From Amphibalanus amphitrite (Eukaryota; Arthropoda; Thecostraca; Balanomorpha; Balanidae), in contig NW_024883034.1 in assembly GCF_019059575.1 (NCBI RefSeq), positions 1-64,000 of the forward strand: a DNA stretch of 64,000 bases. Direction: 5' to 3'. Under the pieces are notes generated by a model, which was not told the DNA's origin, ran no database searches, and was given only the letters and a program-made list of their open reading frames with translations. A program made the position numbers and the translations under genes. Numbering within the stretch: position 1 is the stretch's first letter; the number at the start of each line of letters is the position of its first letter. Below, one piece after another: positions 1-11,300 of the stretch.

Positions 1-129
1 TATCGGTTCGCGCCCAGGGAGCGCTGGTGCCGCCTGTGCGAGCTCATGTCACGCCACATGGAGCCCGGCACCGCGGTGCTGCCCGACCTGCACTCATGGT
101 GGTACGAAGGTGCTCAGTGTCACAGCTAG
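1..129 (+). CDS. Possible 3' end of an unidentified gene (partial)
   Basis: Frame 1 is open from the window edge to a TAG at 127-129, giving 42 residues that include CRLCELMSRH and LHSWWYEG. The composition (GC-rich, Trp/Cys/Arg-containing) and the drop to AT-rich DNA just after it fit the end of a coding exon. A GT donor candidate (AAG/GTGCTC near 109) means the exon could splice onward instead of ending here. I do not recognise the family, and the opposite strand gives nothing better. It could also be chance. Confidence 0.25.
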   Translation, partial: YRFAPRERWCRLCELMSRHMEPGTAVLPDLHSWWYEGAQCHS

Positions 130-176
130 TCAGTGACAGCTACTAGTCTGCAGCTAGTCTGGACGTGGTTGTTGAT

Positions 177-760
177 GTATAGGGACCGTATTTCACCCGG
201 AACTCGTTTCGTCCATTTTGACATGTGTTTTGTGTGTACGTTATGCATATTTCTATTAACCTCCCTTGTGTGATTAGGGTCCACCCGCGTTGATCAGTTG
301 CTGAGCAGTGATTATTGTGATTTTGCGTCAACAGCATTTACGTGATTTTTACTGCGTTGTTTTATGCTTTTACATCTTAATGGCAGCATTTTGATTTTCC
401 CACCTTGCTTGATAGAGCCAGTCTGATAAGCGATATGTACCTACACGGGCCCTAAGTTTATCCTGAATTACTGGTGTATGCGGACCGCGTTTCACCCGAA
501 ACTCGTCGTTTCTTTTGACACGTGTTTTGTGTGACATATGTTTCTAATAGATTCATCCGTAATTGAGGTCTGCCCGCGTGGTCAGTTAATGAGTAGTGAT
601 CATTGTGATTTTGCGTCAACAGCATTTGCGTGATTTTTATCCCGTTGTTTTATTCTTTTATATATCTTAAATGGCAGCTATTTTTGATTTTCCCACCTTG
701 TTTGATAGAACCAGACTGCCGATAAGCTATATGTACACGGGCCTTAAGTTTATCCTGAAG
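177..760. repeat. Diverged tandem duplication, about 300-bp unit
   Basis: Copy 1 (about 177-464) and copy 2 (about 476-757) run in parallel in the same order: a TTTCACCC block, GTGTTTTGTGTG, TGTGATTTTGCGTCAACAGC, a TTTTCCCACCTTG block, then TAAGTTTATCCTGAA. They differ by many substitutions and small indels, so the duplication is old. No coding frame is shared by the two copies. Confidence 0.75.
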
Positions 761-2228
761 TTATCCATAAGTTCCTCTATGACCCTTTTCCATTGTAATG
801 CTACCTCGCCCTTGGCGTGGGCCACATGCACGTGTCGTCAGTGATAACATCAAGGCCATGTTACTTGTCATTTAATTACGCTTATGGATCAATGGTGGAG
901 GTGTAGATCAAATGGCCAGTGCGATTGTGACACCATTTGTTCATAATATACAGGGTTATCTCGTCTGTGTGCCATTGTCCAATGATGCAAGCCGTGTGAC
1001 AGGGCGGTGTGGGTGATAGGTTTCTATCCGATGCTCTTGCTCGCTCCTTATGCTATACCTACATGCGCCATCGTTTATTTGTCAAATGCAACGTGAACTT
1101 TGTGACTATCGGATGCAATAAACTCTGCATAATCTTATTTCCTCGGTTCGGCCGTGCCGTTGGTCGATCGAACTATTTTCCACTGAAGAGTAATAAGCAT
1201 TATTGCATTTCTGATCGGTGGCGATCTGCACTACAATGGCCAGGCGTTGTATTACTCAGGCTTATTAGGTGTAACGAATTGCTGTTTTAGGCCACTCAGT
1301 AGTTATAATCCACGCCTAGTTGCGTAGGGGACCCATACGCCGGAAAGGCGGGACCGGGAGCACTGGGGTTCGGACACTTCGGGCATGGGCATGGCCATGC
1401 TTTTACGACAGGGAAAGGACTGCGGGTTGGTTCGGGCCACCACTAGTAAGGTTATGGCAAAATGAATGCTTATAGGGGATTGCAACAGCAAATGTGGCCA
1501 TTTTTTGTAGGCTGGCAGTAGAACGTGGAGCAACCAGGGTAGAACGCGTGAGCGGGATAGAGAGGGCTTAGTACCAAACCAAGCTCTGTGTAGTAGTCAG
1601 CAGTGAAACTGTGTATCTTAAAGGTGCGATTATATCTAATTTTCCTTCTTACCACTGAAATTAAAAACATGGTAGGATATGTAGAAAACGAGATTGCAGA
1701 GTGGGAATGTAAGGGAGGTCCCAGGAAATTGAAGTTAGTGTTACATATTTAAATCTATCACTAAGTTAACGATGCTAGTAATAAAAGTCCAATAACTTGA
1801 TACAAAATAACATTTTTGTTGATTTGATGACGTAAATAACAGATAAAGGGAGCATTTGAGATTCTATAGGCGTTACCAACCATTATTGTTTTGCAGAATC
1901 CATCAAATATATTTTATCAAAGTAAGTATACGAGTTTTTTTTTTTTTTAAACTACGATAATTTGGGATACGAAACAGAATCTTTATTCGCTGAGAATTGG
2001 CGCGCACGCGTTTGTATACATTTTGCTTGCGGCTTGCATCTGCTGCTGAATTGGCCGTGTCGGCCGTGTCAGTGTGTGGTCAGTGTCAGCAAGATGCCTA
2101 TAAAAAACGTCAGTGTTGGGAGAATCTGAATGGAAAAATAGGACTTGGATTAGGATAAATGCCAGGCCCAGAAGTGAAAATTATAATGGTTTTCCCGATT
2201 GACGTCTAAGAAAGGTTTGTATCCATGA
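761..2228. other. Non-coding stretch with no gene recognised
   Basis: The short open frames here have no recognisable domains, and no consistent splice-linked reading frame was found. A T-run sits near 1937. NPAT's untranslated first exon and promoter must lie upstream of 7204 but could not be placed. Confidence 0.45.
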
Positions 2229-2232
2229 TTAA

Positions 2233-2575
2233 AGGGACCCTCCCACCTTCAAAAAAGTTCATGAATTGGCATGAAAGCGATGTCGCTCGGTTCAGAAAGA
2301 GCGAAAACGAATATCTACCAAATTTCATCGAAAAATATTCACCGGTTTTCAAGATATTAGACTTTTACTTTTTACTTTTTGTTATCTTGATCTTTGCTGT
2401 TCCTAGCGACTTTGTTTGAAAGTGCGGCTCTTGTTGCAAGCAAAGCGGCATGTACCACCGTGTGCTACCAAACGTTTTAGTAAAAGATAAAAAATTGTTA
2501 GATCTGTGCTGACATCACAAATTCTAAGGGGGCATTCCAATCCATTAGCCCCTTAGAACCAGACTGGAAAACATC
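2233..2575. mobile_element. Truncated TTAA-flanked MITE, second copy of the element at 47266
   Basis: The left end AGGGACCCTCCCACCTT follows a TTAA at 2229-2232. The next roughly 330 bp align almost base for base with 47266-47600, through the palindromic 'ATTCTAAGG...CCTTAGAA' segment. The alignment then stops. The right terminal repeat present at 47717-47733 is missing here, so this copy is truncated. Confidence 0.75.
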
Positions 2576-2708
2576 CATACACTACTCTGTACGCCCGTGA
2601 GACCAGCCTGCTCCGAAATTCGGCGCAAGCGATTTTGCGCTGAAATTTCTGCATGATTTGCGCCAAAAATTAGGTGCCTATTTGTGCGAAAATGAAGCCC
2701 TTTTCATA

Positions 2709-3493
2709 CAGGGTCTTTCATAATGAATGTTACTTCTTAAAGACCTATTCTCAGGACATATATATTCCTCATGTAATATGTACCATCACATGAAACAGGA
2801 ACACTTTAGCGTTTTTGCACACACAACTTTCATTTTAATGCTCCTCGGGGATATTCCACTGTATCACCTTTTCTTAAGGCACACGTTTCGGCCCTCTGAC
2901 GAAAGTGTCGCACCCCGCGCCTCACAACGTCTGGGTCCAGGCTTCCAGCAAACCTCTCCACTATGGTTCACAGTGGATGGTTGCAGGTGGGTTTTGTCTC
3001 GGATCTGCCAATGCGACTCCCCAAAACCAGTAGTACAGCGGGGAGATTTCATGGCCATAGTCGCTCGGTGAGGCGGCTGATAACGCGCTCTTCGAAATTT
3101 TCGATCAGCCACTGGCGCACAGCTGCCGTGGTGTGCACTGTGGCACCATCCTGCTGGAACCACAGGTCGTCTCTTCGGACCTTGTGCCTGAGGCCAGAAG
3201 CATTCCTTGAGCAGCCTAAAGGTAAACCACCCCATTCAGTGTTGACCCAGGGGAAAGCCAATGGATGAAGACTTGTACGTCGACCGTAATCCGTAATGCG
3301 TTTTGGTGGTGTCACTGTCGACATACTCTGCTTTTGCGTGAAGGAAAATTTGTGTTGTGTATTTTTATTTTTTGGGACAAAACCCTATTCAATTTGCCAC
3401 AATACACAAATAAAATTTGTGCGCAGGTAATAAATTAAGAGCTCCTAATTAATTGTTCGAAATCAAAAGTAACATTCATTATGAAAGACCCTG
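2709..3493 (-). mobile_element. IS630/Tc1-mariner-type element, 785 bp, with 27-bp perfect inverted ends
   Basis: The ends at 2709-2735 and 3467-3493 are perfect 27-bp inverted repeats beginning CAGGGTCTTTCATAATG. TA dinucleotides flank them (2707-2708 and 3494-3495), as expected for Tc1/mariner integration. The interior holds a broken transposase on the minus strand. At 785 bp the element is too short to be intact, so it is an internally deleted copy. Confidence 0.9.
2920..3324 (-). pseudogene. Degenerate Tc1/mariner-type transposase fragment
   Basis: The minus-strand translation contains LWFQQDGATVHTT, the DDE-family block around the second catalytic Asp, followed by VRQWLIENF and ISRLTERLWP. 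A shift to another frame then gives PLYYWFWG, which corresponds to the usual SPLDYFLWG block. The frameshift and the loss of most of the N-terminal half show that it is dead. It lies wholly inside the 27-bp inverted repeats. Confidence 0.85.
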
Positions 3494-3635
3494 TATAAAG
3501 CACATGTGCACATCTACTGATCAAGTTTTTATCAACTAGACTAGACTAGTGTTTCGGGGCTTTGTACGCTCTCCCATGTTTGAGCGTCCTAATGAGTTTT
3601 TATTTCCATATCAATTGTATTGACATTGTTCCATG

Positions 3636-4081
3636 TCAATTGTAAATTGTAAACCCAATACCTCGGCGGGAGCCAGCGAGGGCCGGGCAGCGGAGCAGCA
3701 CGTGCTCCGGCACATCAGCCTCTTCTCGGCTCACGGTGCAGAGCGCCGCTCGGCACTGCTTGTATGGGCACTGCTGGCACGCGGCGGAGTGGAGACAGCC
3801 GATTCGGTGCTGTACTGGAGCGAGCGACCCCTGTGGCCCGCCCTCATCTGGTGCACCGAAATGGCATCCTCTCGGTCCTCTCCGGAAATAGGGAGCGGCG
3901 GCGTGCTCCCGAGGAGTGGCTTGAATAGTGATTCTGAGCAGTTGTCGCGCCACTGATGCGAGGCCGCACAATGAACCGCTCTGGTCAGCGATCGGGCGTT
4001 TGAGGGCAGGGCAGCCGCCAGTTTTGCCAGGTCGTCCGCGCTCTCATTCCCCTCGATGTACTGCAGTGGGCAGGAACCCAC
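3636..4081 (-). pseudogene. 3' end of a non-LTR retrotransposon ORF2 (RNase H and Cys-rich tail)
   Basis: The minus strand reads EGNESADDLAKLAAALP, matching the GNExAD-LAK block of the RNase H domain of Jockey/R1-like elements. After a frame change it reads QQCPYKQC and then EADVPEHVLLRCPALAGSR, the C..C...EH.L..CP tail typical of these ORF2 proteins. At least one frameshift separates the two parts, and no reverse transcriptase is joined to it. Confidence 0.8.
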
Positions 4082-4224
4082 TGCTATTGCTTAACGACGC
4101 TTGGTGACGTTCAACAAGGTTTTCCATACCTATCTCACCGAAGGTTGAGGCCTCACCTGGGCGGCCCTTCCTCCGCTGAGTAGACTCAGGGCGGCTTGCC
4201 AGTTCGAGCACGCGACGACCGGGG

Positions 4225-4450
4225 CGGGGATGCCCATGCCATTTGAGGTCATTTGGAGTTGAATTTAGCTTAGGTCAGGCCACTTTCAGGTCAAAAAGGT
4301 CAACTTTTAAAGTTATTTTTCAACAAAAAAAGTGTCTATCGGATGCAGTTTAAGTTCAGGAACACGATGGTCCATACGTCTAGCGGTTTATAAATTATTG
4401 CAGAAAAACGAGAGGGGGCTATGAATGAATAGCTCCCCCCCCCCCCCCCA
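4225..4450. repeat. Fragment related to the AGGTCA-rich TTAA elements
   Basis: The stretch carries several AGGTCA hexamers at 4240-4310. It also has the words GGAACACGATG and ATTGCAGAAAAAC and ends in a CCCCCC tract. The same words occur in the same relative order in the elements at 44664 and 61794. The match is partial and diverged. Confidence 0.5.
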
Positions 4451-4860
4451 ATGTTGGAAATAAGACCCTTTGCTGGTCCCCGTCGGGTTCAAAAGATTTT
4501 GTCCTCCTCTAGAAATTTATACTCAGGCACCTGATATCTTCTGAATTTCCCAGCCTTTGTGATGAAAAACTGCTATTATTACACTTAGAATATGCAGAAA
4601 TAGCATCGAGAGGAACACAGTTAATCGGCTATTACATTTAGCAGGCCAAACATTTGATTTTCCTGTTGGCTGTTGTAAACGCTGGCTGGTTCTCCGGACC
4701 GATTTTATTATCCGGGACCAGGACCGAAAATGACAATTCCAACATTGTCCCCCCCCCCCCGTTGGGCGCGGTTTGATCTACGCCATAACATATGCCCGCT
4801 TGTGCGACGTCTGCCTTACCTTTACCGAATTTTGATGGCCACTTGGTCTTTATGTCTGTC

Positions 4861-5245
4861 TCAGCCAAGCTGCTTTATAAATTTTACTGGTCTGTATACG
4901 CCGTACGGTATTGAGTGCACGAAGTCCGACCAGTGGGTGCCTAGGCGATTCTTGAATTGGTTGAGTGTACTGGCGTCGACAACTTCTGATTGCAGGCTGT
5001 TCCAGTCGTTTATAATCCTTACGGAGAACGTAAAGCCGCGTGTGGTCTCTTGTGAGTCCGTCGCAATGCACGAGTTCCTCAACCGAAATCCATGTTCGTT
5101 GTCAGACAGGAGATGAGTATTGTCAAGTTGGAGAAGTCTGTCACGTATGACGAATTCAAGAACTTTGCTTGTCGCAGCGGTGAGGCTAACTGGGCGGTAA
5201 TCGCTCGGATCATATTTGGCTCCCTTTGTGAAAAAGTGTCACCTT
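4861..5245 (-). pseudogene. Internally deleted non-LTR retrotransposon reverse transcriptase
   Basis: The minus strand first reads FFTKGAKYDPSDYRPVSLT and then SKVLEFVIRDRLL...HLLSDNEHGF, the N-terminal finger blocks of a LINE reverse transcriptase. It then passes without a stop into FSVRIINDWNSLQSEVVDAS and LNQFKNRL, the extreme C-terminal block of CR1/L2-like proteins. The palm, including the catalytic Y-A/M-D-D, is absent. The copy is dead by internal deletion rather than by frameshift. Confidence 0.85.
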
Positions 5246-5723
5246 TAAGAATGATACAGATCCAAGGAGATTTAGGGTATGCCCTAAAACCCCAATAATC
5301 AAACAGCAAGGCTTCAACTTCCCGTGGCCTTACCACCACCTATGGCTTAGTAGATAAGGCGTCCATCATCTCCTAAATGGGTGGCAGCGAGTTCGCGGCC
5401 AGGGAGCTCCGCGTTTTTATTTTGTTGGGTTAGGCCCTTCGGTCTGACGAGACCATTTCAGCGCCAGAAGGATGATAGGAAGGTCTGGGCGAGCGGCCTG
5501 GTGAGTCGCCGGGGCTGAGCCCGTCCAGAGGAGAGGCCGACCAGCCCCCAAGCACTCACCGCACCCGTCTACGGGCGTTCTCTTACGGGAAATACCCATG
5601 GGATAAAGTTGCCCGTCCAGCCCTAAACAGGAGTTTAAGGTGTAGAGGAGAAGGAGCTGAATTTCCTGAGGATGGAAATGACGGAACGGTCGGCGAGAGA
5701 GGGCCATGCTGATGTTCTATATA

Positions 5724-6873
5724 CAGGGTGGGGCAGCATAATCGGGAATAAATATCAAACGGGATTATTTGGTCATGAATCTAAAAATATAGCTCCAAGC
5801 ACTATTTTAGCAACATCCTATCAATCGGTCACCTTTTACCTATCCCTCATCCTATTTGACCGCCCTCGGCGTCGATGACCTTCTCAAGGCGGGTCCAAAA
5901 GCACGCGCATGCACGTGCAACCTCCTGCTTGTCCATGATCGCCCATCAGCTTCGTACCTTGCACTGAAGACTGTTTTTACTGATGATAAGTTGTTCATTA
6001 AACTTCTACCAAAAAACGCTCCATGTAAAGAATTTGGTCGGATTTAAATCGGCGGAGTTGAAGGACCAGAAGTTTTTGGTTCATCTCAGGTGGAGGTGCC
6101 CTACACAATAACATGTCGTCCTCACTGCAGTACCAGCACGGACAGAGTCCTCGTAAGACGTGATTTGGACCGTCAGTGATCCTCTCTTCCGACGGCTCCA
6201 CGTGAGTCTGCCAGAGTGCGGTTGTATTTACCAGAGGTGCTCATTTTATCCGGGCTCGATGAAGTAGGGTGCACCACGTGCACCTCCCTTGAAGACCACC
6301 CATAGGTCCATCACCCCAACAGGATGTTTACTTTGCATGACCGCTGGAATATTCTCGATACAATCCCCTATATGGCATGCCATTCTTTTTTATCGTATTC
6401 CAGTCGGTGATAAGATTTTTTGTCGCTGAAGTTTTGAACATTGTTTCTTTTTAATATGCTCAAGTGCTTCTTCCTTATATTCAAGTGAGTCATCTTGTAT
6501 GTCCTCTGCTAAGAGTTATTTTACGACGATTACGTTAACCTGTTGTCCTAAGTATCCCCACACAATCCTTATCGTCCGTGATAACACGTTGACCTGCCCA
6601 GCAACCTTTACGTGGAATTGCAGGGTTTTAAACAAAATGTTCTTGTTTTACTTGTTTAACATTAGTGTCTATGGGCGCGCGCAAAGCACTTGGAGCACCG
6701 TCGAACTATTTTGCTGCTCTTTTCCAGGAAGTTGCATGCTCATGGATGTAGTCATGTCAGATGATGCACAACTTTTGGGCGTTTCATTGCCATAATATAA
6801 TTTATAAAAATAATGCCATGCCTACTCATGATCAGAGCCCAAAAAGCATTCCCGATTATGCTGCCCCACCCTG
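5724..6873. mobile_element. TA-flanked inverted-repeat element, 1150 bp
   Basis: The ends at 5724-5748 and 6849-6873 are perfect 25-bp inverted repeats starting CAGGGTGGGGCAGCATAATC. TA flanks both sides (5722-5723 and 6874-6875), so this is a Tc1/mariner-type insertion of a different family from the one at 2709. Only short degraded frames lie inside, with no readable transposase domain. Confidence 0.85.
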
Positions 6874-7200
6874 TACTCTGGCCACGCTAGACCCGGGAGG
6901 ACCGGGCCGCCATCTACCTGCTGCAAGTCATTCGCAACAAGTACTGGCTAGCGGGGCACCCTGGCCCACAGCCACCCATCCAACCATTTGGACAAAATTT
7001 CTTTAAAAAGACTTTGAAGATAAAAGGAACATAGGGCGGTGACGTAGCAAAACCCTCGCACTTTTTTGACAAATGCCATGCAATACCAGGGTTCTACAGG
7101 TGATTACAGTTTCTCCAGTGTTGTTTTATGTACATTCCATACTCGTCCAGTGATCGCTCCAGATGCAGTTTAATTTTCATTTGGTGTCTCAATTCTCTTT

Positions 7201-7226
7201 CAGGGAGTCCGGTTTAAACAAATATG
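7201..7226 (+). promoter_or_regulatory. NPAT 5' leader acceptor and start context
   Basis: A pyrimidine tract ending in CAG (7201-7203) looks like a 3' splice site, so the start codon probably sits in the second exon after a non-coding first exon. An in-frame TAA at 7215-7217 lies between this acceptor and the ATG at 7224. It fixes the ATG as the first possible start in this exon. Confidence 0.6.
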
Positions 7227-8326
7227 GATTTGATGCCATCTGAGGTCGCGCGCCTAGTGCTAGGTAAGATGCTTCTTACTTTTTAAGTTGTCTTGTAGTT
7301 GTTACTTTCAGATGTTTTGAAAGACATTGATAGAAACTGCATATTTGTAAGGTAAGTTTGTAAGGTGATTACGAGATCTCTGGAAGCAGAAGTTGGGGAA
7401 CTGTCTGGGAGTACATTGATTGAGTTCTCAGTGTCTCCTAAACATGTACCCGAGTCAGGTTTACTTGCCCTTATTCAGTCTCGACATAGGTGCATTGAAA
7501 ACTCATGACTTTATGTTGTTTGACTGGTGTACTCATCAGGGTTGTGCTTGACTCATGAGTCGAGTCAGAAACTTGACTCAACTCTGACTCAAATGAGTCA
7601 GATTTGAGTCGAGTCGGATAAAATGTTGAGCTGTTGAGTTGAGTCAGAGTTGAGTCGGACAAAAATATTAAGGTGTTGAGTTGAGTCAGAGTTGAGTCAG
7701 TAAAATAACTTTTGACATTGAGTTGAGTCAAGAACATTTAGGAACATGAGTCAGCTGACTCAACTTTTTAGAAACAAAATATAGTATAAGTTTTTCATTC
7801 TCCCCCCGCTTAACAACTTAGGCCTGGCCCTGCTGCCATATTTTTTTACCCCCCCCCCCCCCGCTCAACAATTTTTTATCTGAGTCAATTTTGAGTCAAC
7901 ACATTTGACTCAACAAAAAATTTGAGTCAAGTTTGAGTCAACTCATATTTTCATTGAGCCGCTTGAGTCATGAGTCGAGTCAAGGGAAAAAATCAGCTCC
8001 TTGTTTGAGTCAGAGTTGAGTCAGGGCATTCCGAAGTTGAATGATGAGTCGAGTCGGCAAATTTTTTTGAGTCGAGCACAACCCTGGTACTCATACTGTG
8101 TGCGCTTTTAGAGTGGAAGATGACACCAGCTGGCTGCGATTGTGCTGTTGGGCAGGCTATCTGAAGGAGGCTGGCTGCGAGACTGCATGGCGGTCCTTTT
8201 TGAACGAGTCGGCCGACCTGGCGGAGGTGCGGAGCCTGCAGGCGCGCGGCCGAGCGGTGCCCTGCGGCGTGCAGGGCCTGTCACTGCTCCAGACACTGGA
8301 ACAGTACTCAACAGCCCGTTCGCTCG
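7224..8326 (+). other. LisH motif of NPAT, split by coding intron 1
   Basis: Residues about 4-36 (from exon 1 into exon 2) form the LisH dimerisation motif: SEVARLVLGYL, then CETAWRSFLNES. The intron (7264-8155) splits the Gly codon of the L-G-Y-L core in phase 1. In this family the LisH is needed for self-association and for histone-gene activation. Everything downstream depends on correct removal of this intron, which holds a transposon. Confidence 0.85.
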
Positions 8327-11300
8327 GTATGTACCCGGATGACGCTCAGCCTTAACGAATCATTTCGTCCTTCATCATTAATATTTAATTTCACGATATT
8401 CTGAGGAGAAGAGACAGATGGCATTTCATTGAAATTTTAGCTGGTATTTCAGAAGAGGCAGTGCTGACTCTAGGTTATTCAGATGCCTATTTAGCATTGG
8501 CTGTGTTATCAGTCACACTGCGTTCGACGAAGTAGAATGCAGTTGGTGCGTTTTCTAGTAGTTTGTCCTTGCATTGTGGTCAAATTGTGCAAATGTCCCG
8601 TTGAAATGGATTTTTCACTTCAAATTCACATTTTGCTTCTCAGCCACATCACAGTGTTTTTTTCTTCTCGGACTTCAAAGGGTTTAGCTCGTAAAATATA
8701 TCGCATTGCTTATCTAGTGCAGCGCTCACCAATGTGCATTGTATCCCCCAGTGCAAGATGCCCGTTTGGGGAGTGGTGGTCCATCGGATCCGTCGCCGCC
8801 GCCCACCTCCTTCCTGGAGAAGCTGCGACATCTCATCGTGCTCGCATCGCTGGAGCGGCTCAAGGCGGTTCCCCAGGTTCGTACCGGGCTACATTTCCTG
8901 TAATTATTCAACAGTTTGATGTTCACTGAACAAAAAATCATATTAATTATGTAAAAATATACCGTGTAATTGTTATTTGCGTCTACAAACTCATACCTCA
9001 CACCTCATACGTGTTGTGAATCGTAAACCGTTATTTATCCTAGAAGTTGCACGCCTACTATAAGCTGCATGTCTACTATTTTGTTATTGACCGCTGAACT
9101 ATACATTTTTTTATTTGTGTTAATTCTACTCACATTTGTTTAAATCAATTTCTACGGGACTTACATGTTTCACATTGTGCATTATGCTAATTAATATCTT
9201 GTGCTGCTCCTTCGTCTCCACCTGGCACAAAATGACCTTTGCTGTCGGCGCGCCCAAAGACCCCAATAAATAAACAAACAAACAAACAAACCCTTCGCCC
9301 GTACCCGCTTGTTTTCTTTGTCTGCAAAGTTGCTTTGAAATAGCTTGCCCAGTGCCCAGTGCGTCAACAGCTGAACCACCTACTCCAGCTCCCCTGGGCA
9401 CGCACTGATACGGGTATCGCCAAGTGACGTCCGCCGACCTCGCTCCGTCCGCAGGAACCTCCACCGCCGAACCGCAAACGGACGATCAGCCTGCGCTCGA
9501 CGCGGCGCCAGAAGCAGCAGGAGCGGCTGCAGGACATCTCCCACCTGGCGCCGGGACCGACGGCGCCCATCGGTGAGAGCCGCACTCACGGGAGGTGCAG
9601 GAGACGTACGAAAGGGGGAGCAGGGGACTGCCGAGCGGGGCAGAGACTGACGAGACGAGAGTGCACGGAGACAGACGGGGTCGGACGCGAGGACACTGCT
9701 TAGTTCAGGGGCCCTGGGTCGCCCACACAAATATTGGGGTCCCCTAGGCCAGGGGATCCCATTTGAGCGGACGACATGCGGGGTCGACATGCATACAAAA
9801 ACATGCGGGGACGTAATAACACACGAGGAGACACGGGACGCAATTCAGTAATGTTTTGTAAGATTTAAATGGTACTGCCTTTTCATTGATGCTATGTCGC
9901 TTCCATTGTTGCGATCGTTTCATCCTCGTTGATATAATTTCATATTGATGTTGATACCACTTTCATAGTTATCATTTGCCTTGCATTGCACTTACTTAGC
10001 TACACATTCGACGCAGTGTCGACATGATTCGGCGCTTGTAGTTGTTGTGTCGGTGTCCGTTTTGGACTGGCCGGGTCCCCAGGCGTATGGCCGCGGCACT
10101 GCGGAGCTGACCGGGTCCGTCCGGTGTGCCGCCAGTGACGCCCGGCGGCCCGCTCATCTCGCTCGGGCCCGAGGAGATGATGATGGGTTTTCCGCGCGTG
10201 CGCGACGTGCACCAGCCAGCCGACGACGACCTGGGCGCGCACGACGAGGCGGCGGACGATGTACCGCCGCCGGAGTCGGGCCACCCGGAGCCGGAGCCGG
10301 AGCCGGGGTGCGGCGCCAGTCCCGACCGGCGCTGGCGGAGGAAGGGACAGCCGCGCCGGCCGCCGCCGCCTCCGCCACCGGCCGCCGCCAAAGGCAGAGC
10401 GTGAGTTGGCGATGGAGGGGAGAGCGAACGGCGGTCCAGGGCGGCTCTAATGTGCGCGCTGGTTTTTATGTACATAACGTCCATTGTTCATTGTTCACCG
10501 TGGCCGGTTTCAGTGTTGACGTCCCCCGCACGTTCCTCGGATATTCGAACTGCGTTAGAATATTTTAAAATATTCTGGTAAAATCTGACTGTTTAGGCAC
10601 TACTTTTTTGACCAGCTGCATGAGGGGCGGAGGGTCGAGTGGGGGGGGGGGGCACTCTTTTAAGTCAGCAGAATCTGTTTCAAATTTCAGTATGTTCTTG
10701 CTTTACCATTCATTTCAGATATGCTTATCAATCTTCCTTGTTTTGGCAAATATGTCATTTATTGAAATACTACCATCGCTCCCAAAGCTCATCAGTATGT
10801 TGCTTGCCTTTTCAGATGTGACGATGTCGCTGTCGCTGAAGCAGATGCGCATTTGCAGGTCAGTTGTTCGTCATACAGAACACTGACAAGAGGCCTGTTC
10901 TTCCTTTTAGCCTAGTCAGTGATTAGTATGGTCAGATTGTTATCGCAATTCGTTATAAATCCTGATCAGAATAACAGTTTTTGGTAACAGCCAGGCCATA
11001 CCATGTTGACGGCCTCTAATCGACCGCATCATAACACTTTTCTCGCATAGGAACTGCATGTAAAAGTATGCCAGTATCCTTCACCAAGAAGCTATGGTGT
11101 ACGATCTTTTCTGTCCCTTCCTTGGCGTCAGAGTGTTGTGTGGCCGTTTCAGTCTTTTCTCGACGAAATGCTCTCCAACGAGGACCTGCAGACGCGGATA
11201 GCGGACAACATCAACCGCGCCGTGTCGTCGGCACAGAAGGAGCCCAATCTGGACGAGGCCATCAGGAAGATGGTCGACCAGACGACGGCCGACCCCTCCT

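Noticed and set aside
935..1010. A CAGGG motif after TA near 950 as another transposon end
   Set aside because: No matching inverted end or target duplication was found within several kb.
10126..10404. Reading the exon at 10136-10400 as an independent small gene
   Set aside because: Its phases join it exactly to the flanking NPAT exons, and its apparent Met lies before the acceptor.
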